From contig WPIO01000165.1 of the NCBI GenBank assembly GCA_009760855.2, forward strand, positions 35,001 to 99,000: a stretch of 64,000 nucleotides of DNA, in the 5' to 3' direction. Source of the DNA: Cristatella mucedo (lineage: Eukaryota > Bryozoa > Phylactolaemata > Cristatellidae). Below, piece by piece: positions 44,152-54,682 of this stretch. The notes under the pieces are model-generated. The model was not told the origin of the DNA, did not search any database, and saw only the letters and a list, made by a program, of their open reading frames with translations. Numbering within the stretch: the stretch's first letter is position 1; each line of letters starts with the position of its first letter. Position numbers and translations under genes: made by a program.

Positions 44152-44682
44152 TATATATTATTATATTGATATTATATATTACTATATATTAATATAATGC
44201 GATTATATTAATATAATAATATTATATAATAATAATATATTATATGTATAATATTACATATAATATTATATTATATTGTATGTTGTGCAACGGAATATAC
44301 GACTGTAAGGTTAGAACTGGGTGCACACGGGAAGCGAAGGATTCAATGTTAGCTCGAGGCTAAAGCTAAAAAGGTTAGAGGTTAGAGCTAAACGACCGCG
44401 GAGGCTGCGGAGTGATTCGAAGCCTTATTAGGAAATATTTCGTACGGCTAGGCTGAAGCCAGAGAACGAAGTGACCTAAACGTGAGCGATTGAAGCTTGA
44501 AGCCAATTTTTAGCCTTTATCAGGTGCACTATAATTCTATTGCAGGGGAAATCGAATACGAGAGCGCCGTTGCCAAGAGGCGCGGCGGCGGAGGCGGCGG
44601 CCGAGGAGGAGGACGCGGAGGCGGAGGACGCGGATCGAGCGGGTACGGCAGGGTATCAGGATTTGGCAGCAGGATCGGATAG
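43494..44682 (+). CDS. Secreted precursor, Gly/Arg-rich peptide (gene 2)
   Basis: Two coding exons give 71 residues. Exon 1 is 43494-43572, ending GCGG|GTGAGC. Exon 2 is 44546-44682, after the acceptor ATAATTCTATTGCAG. The split codon (G|GG) joins in frame, in the same phase as gene 1. The signal peptide MKLLPLLLVAVALSAVLVRA is nearly that of gene 1. The Glu-rich run of gene 1 is absent, and the acidic pro-piece is instead SSDVAG plus EIEYESAVAKR from exon 2. After the KR(R) convertase site comes a Gly/Arg-rich mature peptide of about 33 residues (RGGGGGGRGGGRGGGGRG, then SSGYGRVSGFGSRIG) with a C-terminal Gly that would permit amidation. It has no cysteines. Gly-rich cationic peptides of this kind are known antimicrobials in arthropods and others. 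The link between the exons is inferred from splice sites, phase and shared order; transcripts are not available. Confidence 0.75.
43573..44545 (+). other. Intron of gene 2
   Basis: The first ~100 bases (to about 43670, ...AACTCCGCGGAGTCC) are homologous to the start of the gene 1 intron (17142-17045), and then homology stops. The rest holds a (CCGCCTTTG)n-like stretch at 43710-43760, an AT-rich tract at 44105-44285, GTTAGA repeats, and a small reversed LINE-2 RT remnant at 44440-44520. Confidence 0.7.
44105..44285. repeat. AT-rich tract with (TA)n
   Basis: (TA)n followed by degenerate TATTATATTAAT text. No gene. Confidence 0.9.
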
Positions 44683-44775
44683 CAAAAGTCGCCCCGTCGC
44701 TCCGGCTAATTAGTCACTTCGGATTACGACTCGAAACGTTCGCCCATCGATTGCGGCGAGTTCTCATTAAGCTAA

Positions 44776-44781
44776 AATAAA
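44776..44781 (+). terminator. Putative poly(A) signal of gene 2
   Basis: AATAAA about 94 bases after the stop codon, in AGCTAAAATAAAGTGCTTAC. The same site and its surroundings are conserved after the orphan exon (27412-27417), which supports that this is a transcript end. Confidence 0.6.
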
Positions 44782-44924
44782 GTGCTTACAGACTTTACTT
44801 CAAGCAGTGTTTCGTCCCTAATCTGTTTAATCAAGCTCTGATTTTGAGAAGAATCGCTGCGCGCGCGCATTGAAAAGTATGCCCGCCGCTATGAGCCGGT
44901 AAACGATGAGCTTCCGTACGGTGC

Positions 44925-45065
44925 GTTTTCTCTTTTTCGTTTTTGTTTTTTCTTTCGCTCTTTCTTTCGTTTTTCTTTCCTTTCTTTCTGCATCTTTTTT
45001 TTCGTTTTTCCATTTTTATTCTTCTTTTTTTTCTTTTTCTTTCTGTTTTTCTTTTCCTTTCTCTT
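44925..45065. repeat. Polypyrimidine (TTTC)n tract
   Basis: About 140 bases of T-rich TTTCTTTC text. Phe/Ser frames here are artefacts. It abuts the DNA element that follows. Confidence 0.85.
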
Positions 45066-45775
45066 TTTCTTTTTGCTTTGAGTTGCGAGCTGAAATTCGG
45101 GTTACGAGCCAGCTTGCGATACTCCGCCGCTAGTTGCCGCAGCGAACGTCGCGCTGCGTGTGGTTACTTGGGCCAGTGACGGTAGGGCAGCGGACGACCT
45201 TCCGTTGCAAGACGCCGCCGTACGACCCGGGTGTGACGCCAAGCGCAGGCCTGCTGGTTCGCTCAGAGCCGGCGTTAAGTCCGGCTACGGCAGGAACAGC
45301 TAAGTACGTACTGTGCCCTATTGAGGCAGTATCGTCGGATGAGAGTTCATCGCACGACTGATAACAATCGTCGCGTCCGCGTAAAGGCCCGGCCAATAAA
45401 CTGAAAGCGAGAAAAACCCGGCGAAAATGGAAAAATCGGCGAGTAAGATTCAGATATTCACTTCAGCCTGTCTCCTCTAACTCTAATAGCATCTTCAAGT
45501 CGTCTGATCTCCAAGTTACTCCTGTACATTAGGATTAATAAAACCAGTTTACTGCAAGACATTATATTGTGTTGTCTTCAAAACAATTTCCGTTATTTAT
45601 AAGTACATGCTTTAATTTTAAAACGTGTGACTAAACTCGCAATGTTTCTCTGGGTCTGGAATGGATTAATGGCATTTCAATAGGGAGAATCGATTTGACA
45701 AGGTAGGAGCAATTTGAGTTACGAGCTCTGGCACGGAGCTAATTAAATTCGTAAACCGAGATACCACTGCAATTT
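45066..45775. mobile_element. MITE-like DNA element, second copy
   Basis: TTTGAGTTGCGAGCTGAAAT at the left and AATTCGTAAACCGAGATACC at the right (reverse: GGTATCTCGGTTTACGAATT). Diverged relative of 28921-29716. The left terminus has been lost at the pyrimidine tract. Confidence 0.5.
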
Positions 45776-45959
45776 TTTTACGACGTTGTAAGCTTGTCGC
45801 GCTGTTAATTTAGTTGTGTGACAAAAGGTTGGGTGAGCAAAGGCACGACGGTGTAAGCTTTTGGTCTTGGGGAGGAATATTTTGGATTCTAAAGTTCCGC
45901 CTTTGTTAAGTTGCGAATGCCGAAAAGACAGCGAAGCTGCAAATTCGGGTTCCAGTGTG

Positions 45960-46805
45960 GGACAGGTGATGCTGTTGTGCGACAGTCACCACATTCACAA
46001 AATGTAGGTGTCATTTTCGACAGCTGCCTCAATTTTTAAGACCTTCATTCAGAAGACTGCTTCTACAGCTAGCCATCACGTCCGATCCCTATCCAAGATT
46101 AGAAGCTGTCTTCCACGGTGGCTTGCAAAAAATTTAACTGGCTCCACAGTTCTGTCTCGGCATGATTATTGTAATTCCGTTTTGGCCGGGCTACCAAATA
46201 AGCAACTAAGCCACTTCAAAAGGCTATGAATATGGCTGCAAGGCTAGTTTAAAAGTCCCAGAGGTTTGATCACGTGTCTCCTTTACTAAAAGAGCTAGGA
46301 TGGCTGCCGGTTGATCAACGGATACAAAAGCAAAGTTCTTACGGTGACCCAAAAGGTCCGCGACGACTTGGCTCCTACATACCTAGCCGAACTGCTGCAC
46401 CAGTCTCAGCCTCCTCGTGCCCTCAGGACCTTTATGGACAATACAGTAGCTGTTCCTTCCTCTGCTTAAAAACCGCTGGCGATAAAAGCTTTAGCTCTGC
46501 AGGTCCTAGACTGTGGAGCTCGCTTCAGCGATTCTAACGCAACGACAATTAGTCTCCGGCTGCCGACTATGGCTCATCCTTTCCAGTGGTTCTGAGCTGC
46601 TATCCACGCTACTCGCAACCTCAACTGCTCTCCTGACTCTGCTATGCTTCCCACTTTCTCTTTGTTGCGTGAGACGAAGTCTGTTGGCTACCGAATGCGT
46701 ACCGAAAGCCGCTTAGGCTGTGAGTGCGCTATACAAAACTCTCCTGGGTAAAACCCACATAGTCTTTATGGCTTTGTGGAGTTACAGACTGGGATATATT
46801 GCATC
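45960..46805 (+). pseudogene. LINE-1 fragment: RT C-terminus and 3' end
   Basis: VIFDSCLNF-type start, then KTASTASHHVRSLSKIRSCL and KELGWLPVDQRIQ, with several frame breaks. Ends GAGTTACAGACTGGGATATA TTGCAT. Paralogous to 29930-30115, but not truncated. Confidence 0.85.
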
Positions 46806-47565
46806 CTTCAACCAGCTAGAGCTGTTTTTCTGACCGTGTCTGCACTAGTAAGTCAACGGAAGTTGTCTGCACTTTAAGTCAACGGATAGTTTGCTGCTCT
46901 CGTTACCTGCTTGATGGTAAACTGATTTTTGGCTAGTTTAGGCGCGGCGACTGTTTGTCTGTTTGTCATTAGTGGGAGCACAACGATAACGAAAAAGACC
47001 GCTCATCAATTTAAGGCTTCCTGCATTTCCATGACTCGTCGTAGCGTTTCTGCTGATTTAAAAAAGCGTTCTCCTGTCGTATTGAAGACGTGAAATTCTA
47101 TGCGGTTTTTATCTCGCAACTCCGAATGCGCAAAAAAGTGCCGGGATGTTTACGCATGTGAGTATCAACCGACTTCGTGATGCAAAGACAATTCTGCGAT
47201 TGCTTAATCGGCACGTTGTAAAAGCAGATGCATGTACGTCCGCTTCTGATTCGTAATGATGTCACTGCGTTTCGAAAGAGTCTGCATGCAATGCTTGCAT
47301 GGTCAATTAAGGAGAAATGCAGAATGCGGCCCGGCAAACTCGTTTAACTGAGGGTGAGGTCCGGCGACGGGTTTGCTAAGACGACGTTGCTAGATAGACG
47401 ATGCAGGGTATCAAACTAGTGGCAATCGCTTGTGCAACTGAGCAACTGGAGCATAGAGCTCTTTCTGGGTCCCAGAGATGAAGTCTGTTGGCTACTGAAT
47501 TCGTACAATATTCCTATATTCGACATTCATATGCACGGAGTCGGTTGCGCCTCAGCTATACTTGT
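46806..47565. repeat. Third, diverged copy of 21180-21860
   Basis: Shared text: AGTTGTCTGCACTTTAAGTC, GGTTTAGGCGCGGCGACTGT-type, and GCACGTTGTAAAAGCAGATG. Differences from copies 1 and 2 are spread evenly. Confidence 0.8.
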
Positions 47566-48160
47566 AACTTTCTCTTTTTGCTGAGTAAGATGACGGCAGC
47601 TGGCTACCGCATGCTCACTGAAAGCCCACTGGCCTTTAGTGAGCATGCGCCTTGGATATGCTCTGCTGCCGCATACACTCGCTTGGGCCTCGCGGCGGCA
47701 GAAGGTCGAGGTTGCAGAAGTTGATGGATTGCTGATCTCGCCGCCGACACAAGCGACAGCTCGCGAGACGGCTCGCGTGCACGATGCGCTCAAGAGCACG
47801 TGACGAGAGCCGGAGCGTCGTCCGTGGTGACTCGTCGACGGCTTCTGCGACTCTAACTCGTCGCAGAAGCTTGCTGCCTCATCCGACCGACGATCAAGCC
47901 GAACTACGGCAGCGGCGGGACCTGCTCGCATCTCATGTCGCTCTCTTTCTCCGACCGCTTTCTGCTCGGCAAACTCTGACGGCGAACTCTGTCGGCAGTG
48001 GATCCGAGAAACTCGGAAAAAACTCTTCGGGGACAGGGGCGGGCGTGTGACGTGTGCAGAGTCTGAGGTTCTAGGCATGCGAGGGCCGAGAAAACATGCC
48101 ATGGTGGCCGCGACTGGCGATGGGCCACTCGTACCTGAAGACCTTTGACATATACTCGTA
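47566..48160. repeat. Third, diverged copy of 23530-24220
   Basis: GATGACGGCAGCTGGCTACC through GCGGGACCTGCTCGCATCTC to TGCAGAGTCTG. No gypsy element and no LINE tail at the positions where copies 2 and 1 carry them. Confidence 0.8.
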
Positions 48161-48164
48161 TCTT

Positions 48165-48447
48165 TCGTCAACTTAAAACACACCTATTTAGGATAGCATA
48201 TAGTGGGTCCCTGTGATTCGTCCTTGATGTGCTTATGCGTGCTGACACTGTGCATGCTGCCACTAGCCACTTTTGCATGCTGACCCTGTGCATGTCACCC
48301 CTAACCATATTATTCATTGTGTTTGTTTTTCAAGCATGATTTTACTTACCATTCAATTGCATTTCCCTTTGCAGCAAATGTAAAGCGACTAGAAAGAGAT
48401 TAAGTTCTCTGAGGGCGCTTTATCAAGTGTATTATTATTATTATTAA
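48165..48447 (+). mobile_element. LINE-2 3' end
   Basis: AAAACACACCTATTTAGGAT, the GCATGCTGACCCTGTGCATG motifs, AAGCATGATTTTACTTACCA, GAGATTAAGTTCTCTGAGGG and (ATT)n. It splits the third copy of the dispersed sequence, which resumes at AAAGATGCACCGAGCG. Confidence 0.9.
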
Positions 48448-48984
48448 AGATGCACCGAGCGCCAGGCGAGCGCCAGTGCCGATAGTTCTGCGAAGGCTGA
48501 CCGACCGCCTTGGCAATATTGATGCAAGGCTATTTTCCATCTTTCTAGTGAGAGGCTATTCTCGGACGAGACCGCCATTCGGAGACGCTTTGCTGGCGGG
48601 GCGGCAAAGCGGGTATGGTTCACGGTGAATTTCCGATCACACAATCTAATCTCGGTTCAATCTGCGGTATACAATTGCACCGGAGGGCCACGACGCCACG
48701 TGGCTATCCCAGACGCTCTCCGAAGTGTTACATGCCCTACATGTAGCGGCTCTCGTGCTAAAGTCATTCCCGCAGACACAGCACAAACAGCAGGGCTAGT
48801 CCTTGCCGACCAAGACTCAGCTTCCTTGCTGAATGTATTGATGACATCCGCACACGGATGGCAGTAAACTTTCTTATGTTGAATGACGATAAAAATCCAA
48901 ACCTACTAGCTGTGAGCAAAACAAGCGTGATTTAGAAATTGGAAGACTTAACACTCAAAACCGGCTCTGCCAGCTAATCAAGAC

Positions 48985-49400
48985 CACATCGGCTCCGCAG
49001 AGATTCAACCTAAATCTGCATTCCTGAGTAGGTCTCTGCCCTTTCACATCTCTGATGACTCTGTGGAGTGATTAGCTATAAAGCCTGATTGGAACTCACT
49101 TGCTAGACATTAAGTTTAAATGTTAGAGTTAAGCTGGTCTGCAGCTGATCATTCCAGTGTCTTTGATAGGAGCAGCAATATAGGATAGAAGGAAGATCGG
49201 GCGCAAGTTCTGTCGGTCTAGCGTTAATCTCAATTTTATGAATGGCCTTGCGATTGTCTTTGTGACTGATGGCGAGATAATATCTGAGGTTAAGGAAGTT
49301 TGTATTATGTTAGTCATGCTGGGCAGCTGCAAATCAAAGTATCTGATGAGGAGAACAGAGTGTTTAGGGTCTAGAGTGAAAATAGTCTTCCTAGACTGTA
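48985..49400 (-). mobile_element. Old LINE-2-like fragment, RT N-terminal part
   Basis: The minus strand reads MTNIIQTSLTSD, VTKTIARPFIKLRLTLDRQN and LRPIFLLSYIAAPIKDTG, recognisable against the LINE-2 copy at 60493-60987 but strongly diverged. Confidence 0.7.
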
Positions 49401-49424
49401 GACTGGGAGATGAACTTTAATGAT

Positions 49425-50640
49425 AATAATAATAATAAAAATCATGCATTTGATATAGCACCTCTGAGAACTCAATCTCTTTATTGACGCTTTACATCTG
49501 CTGCAAATAAAGCACTATTGAATGGTTATTTATAGCATGTTCAATGATAACAAGAATGACATGGTTAACGGTGACATGCACAAGGTCAGAATGCAAATAT
49601 GGCTATTGGCAGCATGCAGTGTCAGGACGCTTATGCACGTAAAGGACGAATAGCACAGACCCACTAAATGCTGTGATAAGTTTTTAGTCCTTTTTTAAAT
49701 GTGGTAAAGTCAAGGGATGTCAAAACGCAAGTCGGAGGATGGTTGCAGACGGAAAGGAAGCAAACGAACTAAAGTACGGTCTCCAAACAAATTTCGGTTC
49801 GTGGGGGGGAAAGGTAAACGATTCAATTAAAGCGAAGCAGTTGGTACGATGCTTAGCTTGGTGGGGGAGTAGTTCTGAGTGGTAGGTTGGGGCCAAAGAA
49901 TGAGGGGAACTAAAAGTGTTCGGCAAAACCCTGTAGCCATTTCGCTGGAGCCAGTGCAGTTTGGTGAGAAGTGGTGTGATGTGGCAGCTGCTACGCTCAC
50001 GACAGACACGCCTAGATGCCGAGTTTTGCACCAGTTGTAAACGCCTGATTGCACAGGCCGGTAGATCAGCAAGCAGTGAGTTACAGAAGCCAAGACGGGA
50101 TGTCACAAATGCATGGATCGGTTTAGATGTGGTATCCCTGTCTAAACAAGCCCGAATTGTAGCATTGCTATGTAACTGAAAGTAGGCAGACTTGACTGTG
50201 GAGCTGATGTGGTTGTCTAATGAAAGGTCACTTTGGAACATGACACATAGATTTCGTGCAGATTCAACAGGACACATGCTGGCTAAGCAGATTTTGTGCG
50301 TTAACCTTTTCAGCTCTCTGAGGTACCCAATACTTCACAGGTTCCTCGGGTGATGTGTGTTAATTCGTATCAAATATCTGGAGTGTCCCACTGTGATAGG
50401 ACCTGAACCATTGCAGTGCAGTGCAGTGATGCACAGGCGAGATGAGAGGTGCCTATGAAGGACTTGAGGATCGATAGTATCAAAAGATGCCGAAATGTCG
50501 AGCAAAACAAGCAGATAGACTCTACCAAAGTCTGCATTTCTAAGTAGCTCCGTCATACGCAGGAATAAATGCTGACTGCAGAGTGATTAGCTCTACGACC
50601 AGACTAGAGCTTACTAGCAAGGTTTGCAATTTGACGTGCG
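49425..50640 (-). pseudogene. LINE-2 copy: RT to 3' end, broken
   Basis: Tail at 49425-49500, then the 3' UTR with GCATGC motifs. The minus frame 50277-49720 carries VESARNLCVMFQSDLSLDNH, FVTSRLGFCNSLLADLPACA and RRLQLVQNSASRRVCRERSS. A separate frame near 50335-50556 has VLLDISASFDTIDPQVLHRH. The YADD region between them is missing. Confidence 0.85.
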
Positions 50641-50849
50641 GTCATTCGCTAGCGGCCGACTTGATGGTGGACATAAAAAAAGCTGCAAGGACTTGAGCGA
50701 GACCGTCGCGTGGATATTTGAACTATTGGAACTCTGATCTTCACTATTTTGGTAACCAAGTAGCAAGAGTTGCCGTCTGCTTCGTATGATGATGACTAGG
50801 CAAGGTGCTTACCATGAAGCGGTCAAGGAGATGGTTGCCGGTCAAAATC

Positions 50850-51005
50850 AATGCTAATTTAACAGCCTCGGTTTATATATCGGCAGAAGAACCTTCAAGG
50901 CGATCGCCACCAATTGCAGTGGTCAATAAAAGATAGACTACTACAGCACACGAAACCACGACGTAGGTCTTGCAGAGCACCTTACCCCTGGGCTGAGACC
51001 AATGA
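50850..51005 (-). mobile_element. Diverged SINE-A copy
   Basis: AACAGCCTCGGTTTATATAT, GGCAGAAGAACCTTCAAGGC, and GAGCACCTTACCCCTGGGC. The B box is degraded. Confidence 0.55.
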
Positions 51006-51079
51006 GGGTTAACAAATCCTGACTAATTCATCACCAGCTGCTGCGGCTTACTGATGTTAATCGGTGACTTAGCCAAAAT

Positions 51080-52740
51080 GAAACATAGCACCCCAGTCCT
51101 GACAGAACCAGGGAGCTCATATTCTCAGCAAGCTATCGCGGTAGACGGTCTTAGACAGTGATCAAACGCATTCGGCTAGTTGTGAAAGCGATCTTCGTAA
51201 AGAAACTTTAAACCTTTAAGCATTGAAAAAAGACATCAAAATTCCAAGCACACGATGACGTTCAAAATACTTCATCAATTAGATGAGCAAGGTCTGATTT
51301 GTCACCGGGGTCAAGGTATTACTTTCGGCGACCCCGGTCACCCTTCGGCTACACATGCGAAGTGCCGTAACAGAGATGTAGTTATCCGATTGTGTTATAT
51401 AAATGAATTGTATATATCTTACATTTTCAAGGTCACCGAGCACGCATAGGGTGGCCAATGAGGCTGCAAGCATTACTCATGCAATAGCACACCAGGTAGA
51501 CTGGCCGACGATAACCTGCTGTCTTGACACAGACAATTAAAAAGCTAGTGTCGTAAAAATTAATTTTAAGAAGATTGAAGAGGATTAGCCACCTTGCAAT
51601 TCTGAACAATGGTAGCTCAAGATGTAGGTCCTCTGATGACCTCTCGTCAGACGACCACATCAGCTCCACAGTCAAATCTGCCTACTTTCAGCTACATAAC
51701 ATTGCTAACATTCGGGCTTGTTTAGATAAGGATACCAAGTTGGTCCATGCATTCGTGGCATCATGTATCGACTTCTGCAACTCACTGCTTACTCGCATAC
51801 CGGCACGTGCGATCAGGCGACTGCAGTTGGTGCAAAACTCCTCAGCTAGGCTTGTCTGTCGTGAGTCACAGCTGCCACATCGCACCACTTCTCGCCGACC
51901 TGCACTGGCTACCAGTCAAGCAACGGATTGCCTTCAAGGTTTTGTCGCTCACTTTTAGGTCACTTCATTCTTCGGCTCCAGCCTATCTCTCAGATGCACT
52001 CACCCATCAGGCCAAGCATCGTACCATCCGCTTTTCGGAATCCAACTGTTAGCCAATACCTCGTACAAACCTCAAGTCCTTTGGAGATCGTGCATTTAGC
52101 TCGAATGCTCCCAAATACTGGAACTCACTTCCGACTTGCGTCAGAACATCCCCTGACTTGACCACATTTAAAAAGAACTTAAAAACACCTATTTAGGACA
52201 ACATTTAGTGGGTCCCTGTGAGTCGTCCTTCATGTGCTTATGAGTGCTGACACTGTGCATACTGCCGGTCACTAACCACACTTGCACGATGACCATGTGC
52301 ATGTGACCCCTAACCATGTTATTCATGTTGTTTAACAAGCGTGATATTACCATCCAATCGCGTTTCCTTTGCAGCAAATGTAAAGCGCCTAGAAAGAGAT
52401 TGAGTTCTCTGAGGGCGCTTTATCAAGTGTATTATTATTATTAGGTCTGAGCCTGATGCTGGCGATATCGATAGAATACTGCAAGAAGCTGAGCGAGCAG
52501 AATTAGCCAAGGTCGGTAAAGGTCATCCACAGGTCACAGGAAGACCGATTGAATCTCATCTGTTGACTGCTCGCCCAGCCAGAGAACAGTCAGAATGGAC
52601 CAACCCGACAGAGCAGCTGCCAGCTTTCTACTGTTTCCGGCGATGCTCAACTCCTAGCACGTCGAAGGTCTCACTGCCAATTAAAAAATCTGCTTCAAAG
52701 CCAGGCCAATCCGAGTGCTTTCATTCACTAGCTCAAAGCA
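51080..52740. repeat. Old paralogous block, copy Y3, with LINE-2 insertion
   Basis: 51120-51320 and 52450-52740 are collinear with 25240-25450 and 25690-26440 (AGCATTGAAAAAAGACATC, GATGAGCAAGGTCTGATTTG, AGAGCAGCTGCCAGCTTTCT). Between them lies a LINE-2 copy at 51615-52445. Confidence 0.7.
51615..52445 (+). pseudogene. LINE-2 fragment: RT C-terminus and 3' end
   Basis: [40 protein letters not shown] and LVCRESQLPHRTTSRR (frame break), then complete 3' UTR and (ATT)n. A deletion and frame shift lie near 51870. Confidence 0.88.
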
Positions 52741-53089
52741 AGCACGACTACAATTAGGTGAGGCTGAAATCGAAATTTCTCTTTGCCGGGCTAACCAGCG
52801 ATACATAATTCACTGTGGCTTACGTTATAAGATAGGCCGCATTACTCGATGGCGTCACAAGCTAACAGAACTTTCAAGCAAATTACAACTTTCATGAAGT
52901 TCACATCGGAGACTGCCAAGTTATGTTTAGGGTCAATCAAGCTGCCTCGAAACACTAGAATCCAGAGGCCTCAGGGCGGAAAAGCCGCTAGACAAGCTAC
53001 TACGTCACCGAGGCACGTACCCTTATATATGTCTGTCTGTGTATCTCTGCATGCAGCTCTACAAAGCCTCAAAATAAATAAATAAAAAT

Positions 53090-53215
53090 TTAATCCATTT
53101 GCATAGCATCCTAAGCGAACCTTGATCTCTATTCAGGTGCTTCACACTGAGCCACGAGGCTCGAGCACACGCCCTCGTCCAGACCTTGGCTGGCACATTA
53201 ACCACAAGACTAAGT
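53090..53215 (-). mobile_element. SINE-B copy
   Basis: ATTTGCATAGCATCCTAAGC, TGATCTCTATTCAGGTGCTT, CGAGGCTCGAGCACACGCCC and ACCTTGGCTGGCACATTAAC. Confidence 0.65.
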
Positions 53216-53715
53216 TGTACGAAGGAGTTTTATTCTAGCACACTAAACGCTTCTAATTTTAAGTAGCCAACAAACAGCGTATATGTCATGCAGACATTTT
53301 TTTTATACAGACAACTAGCTATGGCTAGAATCGGATAGTGTAGCCCAGCATTGGAAAAGAAAAGCTCTAGTCTACTGCAGGCTAAATGTTAACACTGCAC
53401 AATAATGTTGGCTTGCTACTTCATCAGCCAAGAACCGGAAGCTTCTGCCGACCTTGAATTACCATCCGACGAATTCGCGAGTAATTTGGCAGGTTTCACA
53501 CTATAATGCAAAACCGGGTTCAAAAAGCACGTGCCCAGTTAATCCGAACGGTTGCTAGAACAAGCTGGCATCTACGAACTCAAAATTCCAGCATCCCTCT
53601 GGTTTGGCTATAATGAAGAAAGCAGTGGTCGTTCGGTTCGGGCTAGGCAAAATATAATTAATAATTCAGAAGACAATATAATAATTATATTAATTAGGTT
53701 AAATGATAATGACGT

Positions 53716-53753
<38 letters not shown>

Positions 53754-54000
53754 CATATATAAAATAACACACACATATATATAATTAAGTAATATATAAT
53801 ATTTACAAGATATATATATGTGTATGTATCACATTTATATGATATATTATGATAAGCTATATCTAAAAAAATTCCACGATGCATAATAGTATGATACTAA
53901 TATTATATACATAATATATATACACTGTATAATATAAACCTTTATCATTATACTATTTAGTACTACACTATTACGATTAAAACTATATAACTGCGGTGTA
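53216..54000. other. No gene; AT-rich from 53650
   Basis: 53216-53650 has no recognisable feature. 53650-54000 is AT-rich with a (TA)n run at 53720-53750. Confidence 0.6.
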
Positions 54001-54101
54001 CATTATATAATTATGTCCTAACTAGGCCGGCACACGATCGAGAACAGCAGAGCAGCAGCTGAGACAGAGCAGCAGTGGCAGCCGATCGCTGCCAAACGAG
54101 C

Positions 54102-54150
54102 TCCACTCCACTCCACTCCACTCCACTCCACCCCCCTCCCCCCCCCCCGT
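54102..54150. repeat. (CTCCA)n pentanucleotide and poly-C run
   Basis: About six CTCCA units followed by a C run. Lies beyond the 3' end of the pICln gene. Confidence 0.9.
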
Positions 54151-54682
54151 AGCTGGCAGTGTGTGCAATAATTCACAAGCGGCCGAGTTCCAATCAAAAC
54201 GCGATTTAATTGAGCTGCCACGTTCGTACTGCACAGCGACTAGCAGGCGCCGCACGCCAGCCGCAGCACTCTGATTGTCGCCCTCGAATAGCCAGCTGCA
54301 GCCTCTGGCTGGCCAGCTAGCTATGGCCTGGCGACGAGCTCTAGACCAAAGTGGCCGCAGGTTATTACTGGCTGGTTGCCGAAGTGCCAGCGTCGCCACT
54401 TCGTCCGAACGCTGCTGCTGACGTCAGCACGCGGGGAGCAGAGCGGCCCACGCACGCATGCTGCCGTGCTTGCACGTGCACCGCATCGAATCACTCTCGA
54501 AACAACTTCTGGACTGCGACGCACGGAACGAGAAGTGTTAGCTTCTTGGGGGGGGGGAGAGAGAGCCATTCGAAGCCCGAGTCCCGCTACATCGGCCAGG
54601 GGCGGCTGCTTCCATCAAACTCGCGTCACGTCCGGCCAGCAGGCCGCGCCCGACCTCCGCTGAGCGGCTGGTGCTTGCACGG

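Noticed and set aside
44906-45179. Phe/Ser-rich membrane-like frames
   Set aside because: They come from the (TTTC)n pyrimidine tract, not from a membrane protein gene.
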